The notes below the pieces were generated by a model. It worked only from the letters and a program-made list of their open reading frames with translations. It had not been told where the DNA came from and ran no database searches. From Sciurus carolinensis (lineage: Eukaryota > Chordata > Mammalia > Rodentia > Sciuridae), in assembly GCF_902686445.1 (NCBI RefSeq), contig NC_062223.1, forward strand, positions 60,289,998 through 60,353,997: 64,000 nt of DNA, given 5' to 3'. Positions 22,021 to 32,789 of the stretch are shown here, piece after piece (positions within the stretch are counted from its first letter, which is position 1; every line of letters begins with the position of its first letter). Position numbers and translations under genes: made by a program.

Positions 22021-22790
22021 GGTCTAGGAGTTACTGCATCAGAGCCACGGGCGGTTGCCGGGGGAGGAGCTGCGTGGCGAGCTGTTTGAACTCAGAACGA
22101 CCGCTCCTGAACACTGGTGGCCTGCCAGGAGGAGGAGCACGGTGGGTCGCTTGGTCTGGGAGTGACTGCATCGGAGCTACAGGCGGTTGCCAGAGGAGGA
22201 GCTGTGGGGTGAGCTGTTTGAACTCAGAACAACCGCTTCTGTGTGTGTGTGTGTGGGGGGGGGTTTTGCCCGGAGGAAGAGGAGAAGGGCGGCGGGTCGC
22301 TTGGTCTGGAAGTGACTGCATCAGAGCCACAGGCGGTTGCCAGAGGAGGAGGCGAAAAAACGACCGTTCCTGAACACGGGTGGCCTGCCTGGAGGAGGAG
22401 CGTGAGCCACCGCTCCTGAACACCCGGGGGGCTACCCCGAGGAGGAGGAGGAGGAACAGGGCGGGCCACTTGGACTTGGAGTGACTGCCTAGGGCTACAG
22501 GTGGTTGGCGGGAGGAGGAGACGCAAAGTGAGTTGCTTGGACTCCTAGTGACCGCGTCAGAAACCGGTTGGCTGTCCGGAGGAGGAGGTGTGTGGTGGGT
22601 CTCTGGGTCTCGGAGCTATTGTACGGGGCTCCAGGTGGCGGCTCAGAGGAGGGGCCGCATAGCCAGGCGATTAGGTGCAGAGCAGGATCCCAGGACTGGC
22701 TTCTTGGTAGAAGAGCCGCACAGAGACACGCCTAGGGGTGGAGCGAAGTTTCCAGGACCTCGGGCAGATTCTCTGGGAGAGGCAGCCTAA
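22021..22790 (+). promoter_or_regulatory. L1 5' UTR with irregular repeated units
   Basis: A 'ggtct(n)gag-tgactgc' type motif recurs at 22021, 22153, 22303, 22472, 22539 and 22606 (spacings 132, 150, 169, 67, 67). It is often followed by 'caggcggttgccagaggagg' and 'gctcctgaacac'-like text. Unit 2 holds a (GT)n plus G run at about 22238-22262. The region is rich in CpG against an AT-rich, CpG-poor background. In mouse L1 comparable tandem monomers carry promoter activity; the same role here is inference. Confidence 0.75.
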
Positions 22791-23276
22791 GGAGACTCAC
22801 CTGCGAAGGGTGAGGCTCCCAGGCCCAGGAGGTAGGTCCGGGCCCCTGGGAACGTTGCAGAGGAAGACAGCCCAGCCCAGGCGGTAGTTGTAGATTGAGG
22901 GGAACCTCTAGGAGGGGAACTGACCAGCGAGACGTCCCCACCGGGTGAGTCTTCCCAGCTGGGTGAGGTTTTCCCACAGGGACGGTAAAACCAGAGACAC
23001 AGGCCCAAACAGGCCTTGCCTCAGCCTGCAGTTCCCCATTGGATGACCATTGCTCAACAAGTGGAGGCACCTCTGCCCACTAGCAGGGAATATACCCCAC
23101 CTGAGGGTCACCACCCCTAGAGAGGCAGCTTCTTCGTAGAGCTCCGCATTATCAACTTCCTCCAAGATTTCAGGCTACTGAAGGATAAGAGGGGATATAC
23201 TAGCAATCTTCAGGGACATTATAAGTTGATAGAGGAAATCTGCAATATCTTAATGACCCACTGATACCTGAACAAT

Positions 23277-24323
23277 ATGAGAAAACAAGGGAAGAAAATG
23301 CCCCAAACAAATCTAGATGTTACATCAATAAAATCCAATGACAGCATGGCAGAAGAAATGACAGAAAGGGAGTTCAGAATGTACATAATTAAAATGATCA
23401 GAGATGCAAACGATGAGATGAAAGAGCAAATGCAGGCATTGAATGATGAGATGAAAGAGCAAATGCAGGCATTGAATGATCACACCAATCGACAGTTAAC
23501 AGAGCAAATTCAGGAAGCAAAAGATCATTTCAATAAAGAGTTAGAGATATTGAAAAAAAAAAAAACAGAAATCCTTGAAATGAAGGAAACAATAAACCAA
23601 ATTAAGAACTCCATAGAAAGCATAACCAACAGGATAGAACACCTGGAAGATAGAACTTCAGATATTGAAGACAAAATATTTAACCTCGAAAACAAAGTTG
23701 AACAAACAGAGAAGATGGTAAGAAATCATGAACAGAATCTGCAAGAACTATGGGATATCATGAAAAGGCCAAATTTGAGAATTATTGGGATTGAGGAAGG
23801 CTTAGAGAAACAAACCAAAGGAATGAACAATCTATTTGAAGAAATAATATCAGAAAATTTCCCAAATCTGAAGAATGAAATGGAAAATCAAGTCCAAGAG
23901 GCTTATAGGACTCCAAATACACAAAATTACAACAGACCCACACCAAGGCACATTATAATGAAAATACCTAACATACAAATTAAAGACAGAATTTTAAAGG
24001 CTGTGAGAGAAAAGAACCAAATTACATTCAGGGGGAAGTCAATACGGATATCAGTAGATTTTTCAATCCAGACCCTAAAAGCTAGAAGGGCCTGGAACAA
24101 CATTTTTCAAGCTCTGAAAGAAAATGGATGCCAACCAAGAATCTTATACCCAGCAAAACTTACCTTCAAATTTGAAGATGAAATAAAATCATTCCATGAT
24201 AAACAAAAGCTAAAAGAATTTACAAAAAGAAAGCCAGCATTACAGAACATTCTCAGCAAAAGATTTCATGAGGAAGAGTTAAAAAACAAAGAAGCAAATC
24301 AGCAAAGGGAGGAATTATCCTAA
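23277..24323 (+). CDS. L1 ORF1 protein (intact)
   Basis: RNA-binding, trimer-forming chaperone of L1 that coats L1 RNA in cytoplasmic particles. The frame is open for 348 codons, within the usual size for mammalian ORF1p. In order: an N-terminal stretch; a coiled coil of roughly residues 45-160 rich in E, K, Q, I and L with heptad spacing; an RRM beginning near residue 162 ('RPNLRIIGIEEG'); and a basic C-terminal domain from about residue 220 ('TPRHIIMKIPN', 'ARRAWNNIF', 'YPAKLTFKFE'). Two features stand out. An 11-residue unit (DEMKEQMQALN) occurs twice in perfect tandem at residues 46-56 and 57-67 (23412-23477). A run of 13 A encodes consecutive lysines near 23557. The start ATG at 23277 is chosen because it opens the long frame after a stop-rich leader. 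There are no frame lesions. Neighbour: the ORF2 start lies 71 bp downstream, the usual bicistronic L1 order. Confidence 0.93.
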   Translation: MRKQGKKMPQTNLDVTSIKSNDSMAEEMTEREFRMYIIKMIRDANDEMKEQMQALNDEMKEQMQALNDHTNRQLTEQIQEAKDHFNKELEILKKKKTEILEMKETINQIKNSIESITNRIEHLEDRTSDIEDKIFNLENKVEQTEKMVRNHEQNLQELWDIMKRPNLRIIGIEEGLEKQTKGMNNLFEEIISENFPNLKNEMENQVQEAYRTPNTQNYNRPTPRHIIMKIPNIQIKDRILKAVREKNQITFRGKSIRISVDFSIQTLKARRAWNNIFQALKENGCQPRILYPAKLTFKFEDEIKSFHDKQKLKEFTKRKPALQNILSKRFHEEELKNKEANQQREELS

Positions 24324-24394
24324 AGGAACTGTCAAATAAAGGAGGAACCAAGATGTGTCAAAAAATAAATAAATAAATAAATAAAATTTTAAAT

Positions 24395-27300
24395 ATGAAC
24401 CAAATGACTGGGAATACAAATCATATCTCAATAATAACCCTGAATGTTAATGGCCTGAATTCATCAATCAAAAGACATAGACTGGCAGATTGGATTAAAA
24501 AGAAAGATCCAACAATATGTTGCCTGCAAGAGACTCACCTCATAGAAAGAGATACCCATAGACTAAAGGTGAAAGGATGGGGAAAAACATACCATGCACA
24601 TGGACCCAGCAAAAAAGCTGGAGTATCCATCATCATTTCAGATAATGTGGACTTCAAGCCAAAGTTAGTCAGAAGGGATAAAGAAGGACATTTCATACTG
24701 CTTAAGGGAAGCATAAAACAGCAAGATATAACAATCATAAACATCTATGCCCCAAACAGTGGCTCATCCATGTATGTTAAACAAATCCTTCTCAATTTTA
24801 GAAACCAAATAGACCATAACACAATAATACTAGGTGATTTTAACACACCTCTCTCACCACTGGACAGATCTTTCAAACAAAAATTGAACAAAGAAACCAT
24901 AGATCTCAATAACACAATCAATAATTTAGACTTAACAGACATTTATAGAATATACCATCGAACCAAGAGCGAATACACTTTCTTCTCAGCAGCACATGGA
25001 TCCTTCTCTAAAATAGACCATATATTATGCCACAAAGCTAATGTTAGCAAATACAAGAAGATAGAGACATTATCTTGTATTTTATCAGATCATAATGGAT
25101 TGAAGTTAGAAATAAATGAAAGAGTGAAAAACAGAAACTACTCCAACACCTGGAGATTAAACAATATGCTATTATATGATGAATGGATAACAGAAGATAT
25201 TAGGAAGGAAATTAAAAAATTCTTAGAGGTAAATAAGAATAAAGAAACATCATATCAAAATCTCTGGGACGCTATGAAAGCAGTACTTAGAGGAAAATTT
25301 ATTTCATGGAGCGCATTTAATAAAAGAAGTAAAACTCAACAAATAAACGACCTAACACTACAGCTCAAAGCCCTAGAAAAAGAAGAACAGACCAACACCA
25401 AAAGTAGTAGAAGACAGGAAATAGTTAAACTCAGAACTGAAATCAACGAAATTGAAACAAAAGAAACAATACAAAAAATTGACAAAATAAATAGTTGGTT
25501 CTTCAAAAAATAAACAAAATTGATAAACCTTTAGCCACACTAACAAAGAGAAGACGAGAGAAAACCCAAATCACTAAAATTCGGAATGAACAAGGAAATA
25601 TCCCAACAGACACGACTGAAATACAAAACATAATTAGAAGCTATTTTGAAAATCTATACTCCAACAAAATAGAAAATTTCGAAGACATCAACAGGTTTCT
25701 AGAGACATATGAATTGCCTAAACTGAACGAGGAGGACATACACAATTTCAATAGACGAATTTCAAGTAATGAAATAGAAGAAGTCATCAAAAGCCTACCA
25801 ACAAAGAAAAGTCCAGGACCAGATGGGTTCTCAGCCGAGTTCTACAAAACCTTTAAAGAAGAGCTCATTCCAATACTTCTCAAGTATTCCATAAAATAGA
25901 AGAGGAGGGAACCCTCCCAAACTCATTCTATGAAGCCAATATTACCCTGATACCTAAACCAGACAGAGACACATCGAGGAAAGAAAATTTCAGACCAATA
26001 TCCTTAATGAACATCGACACAAAAATTCTCAACAAAATTTTAGCAAATCGCATACAAATATATATTAAAAAGATAGTGCACCATGATCAAGTGGGTTTCA
26101 TCTCAGGGATGCAAGGTTGGTTCAACATCAGGAAATCAATAAGTGTAATTCACCATATCAATAGACTTAAAGTTAAGAATCACATGATTATTTCAATAGA
26201 TGCAGAGAAAGCATTTGATAAAATACAGCATCCCTTCATGCTCAAAACAGTAGAGAAAATAGGGATAGTGGGAACATTCCTTAACATTGTAAAGGCCATC
26301 TACGCTAAGCCCATGGCTAATATCATTCTAAATGGTGAAAAACTGAAAGCATTCCCCCTAAAAACTGGAACAAGGCAGGGATGCCCTCTTTCACCACTTC
26401 TTTTCAATATTGTCCTTGAAACTCTAGCCAGAGCAATTAGACAGACCAAAGAAATTAAAGGGATACGAATAGGAAAAGAAGAACTCAAACTATCCCTATT
26501 TGCTGATGATATAATTATATACATAGAGGAACCAGGAAATTCCACCAGAAAACTTTTAGAACTCATAAGTGAATTCAGTAAAGTAGCGGGATATAAGATC
26601 AATGCACACAAATCTAAGGCATTTTTATACATAAGCGATGAATCTTCAGAAAGAGAAATTAGGAAAACTACCCCATTCACAATAGCTTCGAAAAAAATAA
26701 AATACTTGGGAATCAATCTCACAAAAGAGATGAAAGACCTCTACAATGAGAACTACAGAACGCTAAAGAAAGAAATTAAAGAAAACCTTAGAAGATGGAA
26801 AGATCTCCCATGTTCTTGAATAGGAAGAATTAATATTGTCAAAATGGCCATACTACCAAAAGTTCTATACAGATTCAATGCAATTCCAATTAAAATCCCA
26901 ATGATGTACCTTACAGAAATAGAGCAAGAAATTATGAAATTCATCTGGAAGAATAAAAAACCCAGAATAGCTAAAGCAATCCTTGGCAGAAAGAGTGAAG
27001 CAGGGGGTATCGCAACACCAGATCTTCAACTCTACTACAAAGCAATAGTAACAAAAACGGCATGGTATTGGTACCAAAATAGAAAGGTGGATCAATGGTA
27101 CAGAATAGAGGACACGGATACAAACCCAAATAAATAACAATTTTCTCATACTAGACAAAGGTGCCAAAAATATGCAATGGAGAAAAGATAGCCTCTTTGA
27201 CAAATGGTGCTGGGAGAATTGGAAATCCATATGCAACAGAATGAAACTAAACCCATATCTCTCACCATGCACGAAACTAAACTCAAAATGGATTAAGGAT

Positions 27301-28227
27301 CTCGGAATTAGACCAGAGACCTTGCATCTTATAGAAGAAAAAGTAGGTCCAGAGCTTCAACATGTCGGCTTAGGACCAGACTTCCTCAACAGGACCCCCA
27401 TAGCACAAGAAATAAAAGCAAGAATTAATAACTGGGATAGATTCAAACTAAAAAGCTTTCTCTCAGCAAAGGAAACTATCAGCAATGCAAAGAAAGAGCC
27501 TACAGAGTGGGAGAAAATCTTTGCCAATCATACTTCAGATAGAGCGCTAATCTCCAGAATCTATAAAGAACTCAAAAAACTCTACACCAAGAATGTAAAT
27601 AATCCAATTGACAAATGGGCTAAGGAAATGAATAGACACTTCACAGAAGAAGATGTACAAGCAATCAACAAACATATGGAAAAATGTTCAACATCTCTAG
27701 TAATAAGAGAAATGCAAATCAAAACCACCCTAAGATTCCATCTCACCCCAATTAGAATGGCAATTATCAAGAATACAACCAACAACAGGTGTTGGCGAGG
27801 ATGTGGGGAGAAAGGTACACTCTTACATTGCTGGTGGGGCTGCAAATTAGTGCAGCGACTCTGGAAAGCAGTGTGGAGATTCCTTAGAAAACTTGGAATG
27901 GAAACACCATTTGACCCAGCTATCCCACTCCTTGGCCTATACCCAAAGGACTTAAAATCAGCATATTACAGAGATACAGCCACATCAATGTTCATAGCTG
28001 CTCAGTTCACAATAGCCAGATTGTGGAACCAACCTAGATGTCCTTCAATTGATGAATGGATAAAGAAACTGTGGTATATATATACAATGGAATATTACTC
28101 AGCCATAAAGAATGATAAAATTATGGCATTTGCAGGCAAATGGATGAAACTGGAGAATATCATGCTAAGTGAGATAAGCCAATCTCAAAAAACCAAAGGA
28201 AGAATGATATCGCTAATAAGTGGATGA
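24395..28227 (+). pseudogene. L1 ORF2 (endonuclease-reverse transcriptase), broken
   Basis: Family role: ORF2p nicks target DNA and reverse-transcribes RNA at the nick. The endonuclease part (residues 1-240) keeps the expected catalytic positions: N17, E46, D148/N150 in GDFN, D208, and S231-D232-H233. The reverse transcriptase part keeps the '[11 protein letters not shown]' motif and FADD at 26499-26510. The C-terminal Cys/His motif (C-x3-C-x7-H-x4-C) is intact at 27790-27846. The frame is broken four times: a one-base shift at about 25500-25513, a second shift at about 25880-25895, an in-frame TGA at 26817-26819, and a third shift at about 27128-27137. Open segments are 24395-25513, 25495-25899, 26007-26819, 26844-27137 and 27172-28227. 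It would not give a full product as read. Sequencing error in homopolymer runs could explain one or more shifts, since the first lies in an A run. Confidence 0.93.
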
Positions 28228-28470
28228 TGACACATAATGGGGGGTGGGAAGGGTTAGTGTTGGGGTTGGAGTTGGGTTTAGGGAGGGGGGCAGGAATGGA
28301 GGAAGGAAGGACTGTATAGATGGAGGGGAAGGGTGGGAGGGGAGGGGGGGAAGGGAAAAAATGGCAGAATGAATCAAACAACATTACCCTATGTAAATTT
28401 ATGATTTCACAAATGGTATGCCTTTACGCCATGTACAAATAGAGAAGCAACATGTATCCCATTTGTTTAC
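28228..28470 (+). other. L1 3' UTR with G-rich tract
   Basis: Several runs of three to six G at 28239-28350 sit in a polypurine stretch typical of L1 3' UTRs, then AT-rich sequence to the poly-A signal. The L1 fragment at 16637 has the matching G-rich part at about 17260-17340. Closely spaced G runs could form a quadruplex on the plus strand; this is inferred from composition. Confidence 0.75.
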
Positions 28471-28518
28471 AATAAAAAGAAAAAAAAATAAAAAAATAAA
28501 AAATAAAAAAATAAAAAA

Positions 28519-28577
28519 GAGCTGGGGATATGACTTGGTGTTTAAGTGCCCTGGGTTTAATCCTGGTACCAAAAAAA
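28519..28577 (+). repeat. ID SINE remnant directly after the L1 tail
   Basis: 'gagctggggatatgacttgg' to 'ttaatcctggtaccaaaaaa': a short ID-type right half with central deletion. It may be a separate insertion into the L1 A-tail, which would hide the L1 target-site duplication. Confidence 0.75.
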
Positions 28578-28589
28578 GCCCTCATATAT

Positions 28590-28650
28590 ATTTTTTTCCC
28601 TAGTCAGGAGCAATATATATATATTATAATATATAATAATATAATAATAG
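28590..28650. repeat. TA-rich low-complexity tract
   Basis: Mixed TATA/TAATA repeats lie between two copies of a 'ggagcaat' word (about 28606 and 28654). The word pair may be a local duplication separated by repeat expansion. Confidence 0.6.
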
Positions 28651-28826
28651 TTAGGAGCAATGGTGCTTTCCTGTGATCCCAACAACTTGGGAGGCTGAGG
28701 CAGGAAAATCACAAGTTTGAGAACAGCCTGAAGGTAGCAAGACACTGTCTCAAAATGAAAAGACCTGGAAATGTAGCTCAGTGGTAGAGTGCCCTGCATT
28801 CAATCCCCAGGAACACACGCACACAC
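28651..28826 (+). repeat. Dimeric B1/ID SINE
   Basis: B1-like half ('caacttgggaggctgaggca', 'gacactgtctcaaaat') followed by an ID half ('gaaatgtagctcagtggtag', 'cattcaatccccaggaa') and a CA-rich tail. Confidence 0.85.
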
Positions 28827-29405
28827 TACAGATCCTGAGGTCCTACCTGCACCCCACAAACTATTTCAACACATCTGGGCAGAGCCTGGCAGTATATATT
28901 TTACATAAGTGCCTCCAAAGTGGTTTTGCTTTTGTGGCTCAACTTGGGAACCTTGGACAGCACTCAGGTCTCTGAGCAGTCCCAGACTTTTCCCTGTGGT
29001 GTTGCTGGTGATCTCCCAGTCACCAAAGCTCTTGGTGTCCCAGGGTTATCAAGCCTGGATAACTAATGAGGTCATGAACTTGAGCACCTTCCTCAATGTG
29101 ATCTCCAAAAATGTGCAGGATTGTTAATATTCCTATTTATTATAATAATCCTTCTTCCCAGCCCCACTCTCTCCCCCAATGGCTTAATCAGAGTCACTAC
29201 AGCATAACATTTATTTTTTAAGTCTGCAGTTGATTTGACAGGACTTAATGTTGTACAATAAGCAAGAGCCAGTACTTTGGCCCAACAACAAATTCTTGCT
29301 GTTAAAAAGCCTCTGATTCCAGGCTGGCTGGGCACTTTCTCTATTAGGTAGAGAGAGAGAGACTGCACCAGCTGTTTATAATTGGGACTTGAAAGCTTTA
29401 AGTCT
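28827..29405. other. Non-repetitive stretch
   Basis: No recognised gene. Open frames up to 114 codons (29093-29437, minus) lack recognisable similarity. Confidence 0.3.
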
Positions 29406-29690
29406 GCACTGTTCAAAAAAATAGCCACTAGCCACATGTGACCATTAAGTACTTGCAGTTCAGTTAGTCTAGATCAAGATGTGCTCTGAATGTAAAATAC
29501 CCCCCAGTTTTCAAAGATAATACTAAAAACAGTAAAGTGTCTCAATAATGTTTTCATACTGATTATGTGTTAAAGATGATAATTTTTGAATGTGTTGGAT
29601 CAAAAAAGTGTATTAAAATTAATTTCACTGATTTTTTAAAATAAAAATATGTGGCTACTAGAAAGTTTGAAATTGCATATGTGACGTAGT
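29406..29690. repeat. Probable hAT-Charlie-type DNA transposon remnant
   Basis: Left end 'atagccactagccacatgtg' and right end 'aaatatgtggctactagaaa' are roughly inverted copies of one another around an AT-rich core, as in short non-autonomous hAT elements. The family name is uncertain. Confidence 0.5.
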
Positions 29691-29703
29691 TTTTCAGGCA
29701 TGC

Positions 29704-29932
29704 TTTTTTTTTTTTTTTTTTTTTTTTGTACGGGGAATTGAACCCAAAAGTGCTTAACCACTGAGCCACATCCCCAACCTCTTTTTATTTTTATTTTGAG
29801 ACAGGGTTTTGCTAAGTTGTTCAGGACCTCACTAGCTTGCTAAGACTAGCTTTGAACTTCTGATCCTCCTGCCTCAGCCTCCTGAGCTGCTGGGATTATA
29901 CGTGTGCACAGGTGTGAGGCACTTCACCCAGC
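29704..29932 (-). repeat. Dimeric B1/ID SINE, inverted
   Basis: A long T run (29704-29726) is the tail, then a minus-strand ID half ('gaattgaacccaaaagtgct', 'ccactgagccacatccccaa') and B1 half ('gagacagggttttgctaagt', 'cctgagctgctgggattata'). Confidence 0.9.
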
Positions 29933-30471
29933 TGTGTTAGGTATTTAAGTCAGTTTTGGGGGCCAGTTTTAAAAGTTTATGGTGCTTGCTCTGTTTACAA
30001 ATTCAAACAGTACAAATTTGAAATGGATATCCACAACAGTTATTTTGAGTCTTTTAACTTGACCTTGAACATTAGCAGTATTATTATCACTGGTGCTTTC
30101 CTTGAAGCCAGAGTTTTGTGAAATCTGATGTAAAGGGCATGTAGTGCTTTATTGTTTTAGAAGATAGTCTTTTAACATCTCTGAGAGGGGTGAGAAGAAA
30201 ATATCCTAAGTGGAGAAATTGTTTTGCTTAGATTGAAGTTTTATTGCAGAGCTGAAAAGCCCAGAAGGCTGCCTTTCACAGTGGACACCTCAATTCATTT
30301 TTAAACTGTGGGCTTGGAAGCAAACTGCTGTGAAATGTGAAATACCCATGAAAGCACCACTCAACCCTCTTATCATTTTTGGCCTTCTCTTTGGCATTAT
30401 TTCCTTACTCTCTTGCCCTGAAGTTGTTTTGGGATTGTAATGTGTGAGACCCAGCTCTCATAGCAAGATAC
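29933..30471. other. Non-repetitive stretch
   Basis: No recognised gene or repeat. Confidence 0.3.
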
Positions 30472-30484
30472 AGAAGAGCAGACT

Positions 30485-30670
30485 TACCAGGCATACCTGT
30501 AATCCCAGGGACTCAGGAGGCTGAGGCAGGAGGATTGCAAGTTTGAGACCAACCTCAGCAGATAAGCAAACCTCTAAGCGATAGTGAGACCTTGTCTCAA
30601 AATAAAAATTGAAAAAGGGCTGGGAATGTGGCTCAGTGATTAAGCACCCCTGGGTTCAATCCTCAGTACC

Positions 30671-30701
<31 letters not shown>
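30485..30701 (+). repeat. Dimeric B1/ID SINE with 13-bp target-site duplication
   Basis: A 5'-shortened B1 half ('accaggcatacctgtaatcc') is joined to an ID half ('gggctgggaatgtggctcag', 'gggttcaatcctcagtacc'), then a tail of nearly 30 A. The direct repeat 'agaagagcagact' is at 30472-30484 and 30702-30714. A clean, relatively young insertion. Confidence 0.95.
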
Positions 30702-31044
30702 AGAAGAGCAGACTCAGCTTCTAAGTAGTGACCACGTTGAGGTGGGTACTGGTCATTGAATTTCTCTGAGAATAGCGGCACACTTGAGCATTCAGAGCAG
30801 TTTCCTTATCTCCAGAGTGGTGATACTAAAAGTGCTTCTGCCTGCCTCACAGTGGGATCATGAGTAGCAAAGGAGAAACGAAAGGTGAATGTCAGGGGGG
30901 CAGCATGGTTGATAGTAGAAGGCCAGCTGAGGATCTGGTCCATGGGTGTATGGCCTAAGTGAGCCCTGTATACTTCAGCTCTTTTCAGATCTGTTCCAAG
31001 GGAACAGATAGGTTTTGTAAAGGTCAATGAGACCTTGAATTTGA

Positions 31045-31214
31045 ATTTGAATTCAGCTTTGTGTCCTTGAGAAAGCTACCTGATTATTCTGTGTCTCAGT
31101 TTTCTGATCTGTAAAAAGGGAACAATAGAGCCTGTTGTGAGGGTTAATTGAGTTAATACATGGAAGGTCCTTAGAACAGTGCCGAGAGCATAGCAAGTGC
31201 TCTGCAGATGTTAG
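31045..31214 (+). repeat. MIR
   Basis: 'ctgtgtctcagttttctgat', 'tgtgagggttaattgagtta', 'cagtgccgagagcatagcaa': the MIR 3' half in sense orientation. Confidence 0.8.
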
Positions 31215-31479
31215 ATTCATTCAGTCAGCACCATTCACTAAGGGCCTTCCTGTACTACATGTCACACTGGAGTACAGCCCCAAGGAAGCAGCAGCTTTCC
31301 CTTTGAGAGAGGTACTTTCAGAAAAGGCATCCACCCAATAGACACCCAGTATCACTGTCTGTGGAATACTTCAGGGGCCTTCATACACAGGACTGCTTTA
31401 TTTTATTGACATTAGTCTACTTTTTAAAAGGTTACTTCTGCTAAACAAAAGAAAATAATTAAACTTTGGGTTTCATTTC

Positions 31480-31690
31480 TAGTTCACCTTCTTCTTTATG
31501 ACCTTGGGCAAGTTAAATGCTCTGAGGCTTCATTTTCACATGTATAAAAAGGTAATAAATAATATCTTGCTCTAAGGACAGTGTGAAAACTAAATGTTGT
31601 ATAAAATGAGATATGTCTGCCTCTAAAGCTCTTAGCATATGCATGGCTCATATGCTGTAAATGATGAGTTCTATAAATGCTAGCTACCAC
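31480..31690 (+). repeat. MIR
   Basis: 'tgaccttgggcaagttaaat', 'tcacatgtataaaaaggtaa' and 'ctcatatgctgtaaatgatg' follow sense MIR order. Confidence 0.75.
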
Positions 31691-32203
31691 TGCCATCACT
31701 TCTAGTTCTAGAGACTTTGAGTCAATGTTCTAAATGAAAACTTCCACAGGATGGTGGAAGGGGAAATTGAATCAGATTCTCCTGTGGGGCCCCTCTCCGT
31801 GGGTTTCATAGTTCTGGAGTGCCTTGCAAACAATCTTCTTTTCCAGAGAAAAACAGTCAACACCCAAACTTTTAATAGCGCTGCCTGAAGATGGAATGGG
31901 TTACCTCAGGAGTCTTTTGTCAATGGGGATGTCCTAGCTAGATGTACAGTCAATAGGGATGTTATAAAGGGATGAGCCTTAAGCTTGTGATTCTGAAGAT
32001 TGCTTCCAGCTTTGAGATTATGAAGCCTGTTTGGCCATTAACATTTGATCCAACTTGGTAAAGAAACCCTAGGTGGAGATGGATCATTTGGGCACCTTAG
32101 AATACCCATTTCTCAAGGGCAACTGGTGACCTCAGAGGTGTGCTGCCCCAGTCAGCCAACCAGGTTGGGAGGCTCACTGTCTCATTGCCTCTAATATATT
32201 GTG
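31691..32203. other. Non-repetitive stretch
   Basis: No recognised gene or repeat. Confidence 0.3.
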
Positions 32204-32430
32204 TTTTTTTTTTTTTTTTTCGCTAATCTGTTTGTTTTTGTACTGGAGATTTAACCCAGTGGTGCTTTACCACAGAGCTACATCTCCAGCTCTTTTTGTT
32301 TTGTATTTTGAGTCTTACTAAGTTGCTTAGGGCCTCACTAAGTTGCTGACATTGTGATCTTTATCTTGTGATCCTCCTGCCTCAGCTTCCCAAGTTGCTG
32401 GGATTACAGGCATGCACCACCGTGACCAGC
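32204..32430 (-). repeat. Dimeric B1/ID SINE, inverted
   Basis: T run 32204-32220, minus-strand ID half ('gagatttaacccagtggtgc', 'ccacagagctacatctccag'), B1 half ('agttgcttagggcctcacta', 'ttgctgggattacaggcatg'). Confidence 0.9.
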
Positions 32431-32789
32431 TATTTTTTTCTCCAGTGTGGTTATTTCTTGGAGGTGGCAGGTACCAGGGTTGAGTTGGAGGAAGGTAGGC
32501 CACTTCTTCAGTGATTTGCTTATCTAGAGAATGGCGGAACCATTCAGTGAGAGAGGTCTCACTGCCTCTCAGGCTTAAACTCCCTTTCCTGGGAATGGAG
32601 TAAATAGAAATGACATCAGGACCAAGTGGTTAATAAAGGAGTGTCTGCAGCCTTGGGGAAGCCACAGTCAGCTTTTAAGTCACTCTGTTTTGACTTTCCA
32701 CCTTGAACTTGCCTGTGGAAAATGAAAAAACAAGACATCAAGGTTTACTGGATTCATTTTTTTTTGAATGAGGGGTCACTTACTGGGTT

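Larger units (their letters stand above)
22021..28518 (+). mobile_element. Near full-length L1 retrotransposon
   Basis: Autonomous non-LTR retrotransposon in plus orientation: 5' UTR 22021-23276, ORF1 23277-24323, inter-ORF spacer with an (AAAT)n run at about 24361-24387, ORF2 region 24395-28227, G-rich 3' UTR 28228-28470, and an A-rich tail with AATAAA at about 28471. It is the only element here with both ORFs and a 5' UTR. ORF1 is open throughout while ORF2 has four lesions, so this copy is not autonomous as read. I could not find a matching target-site duplication: the left flank ends in 'taaaacatctttga' and the right flank starts with an ID remnant. The left boundary is therefore approximate. 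L1 lineages with this ORF layout are standard in mammals; assignment to a named squirrel subfamily would need a repeat library. Confidence 0.93.

Noticed and set aside
22031..22423. Minus-strand open frame of 130 codons, rich in P and S
   Set aside because: Antisense reading of the repetitive L1 5' UTR; the repeats in the protein merely reflect DNA monomers.
22021..22660. CRISPR-like direct repeats
   Set aside because: Repeat units are long, imperfect and unevenly spaced, and lead directly into L1 ORF1; they are L1 5' UTR units in a mammalian genome.
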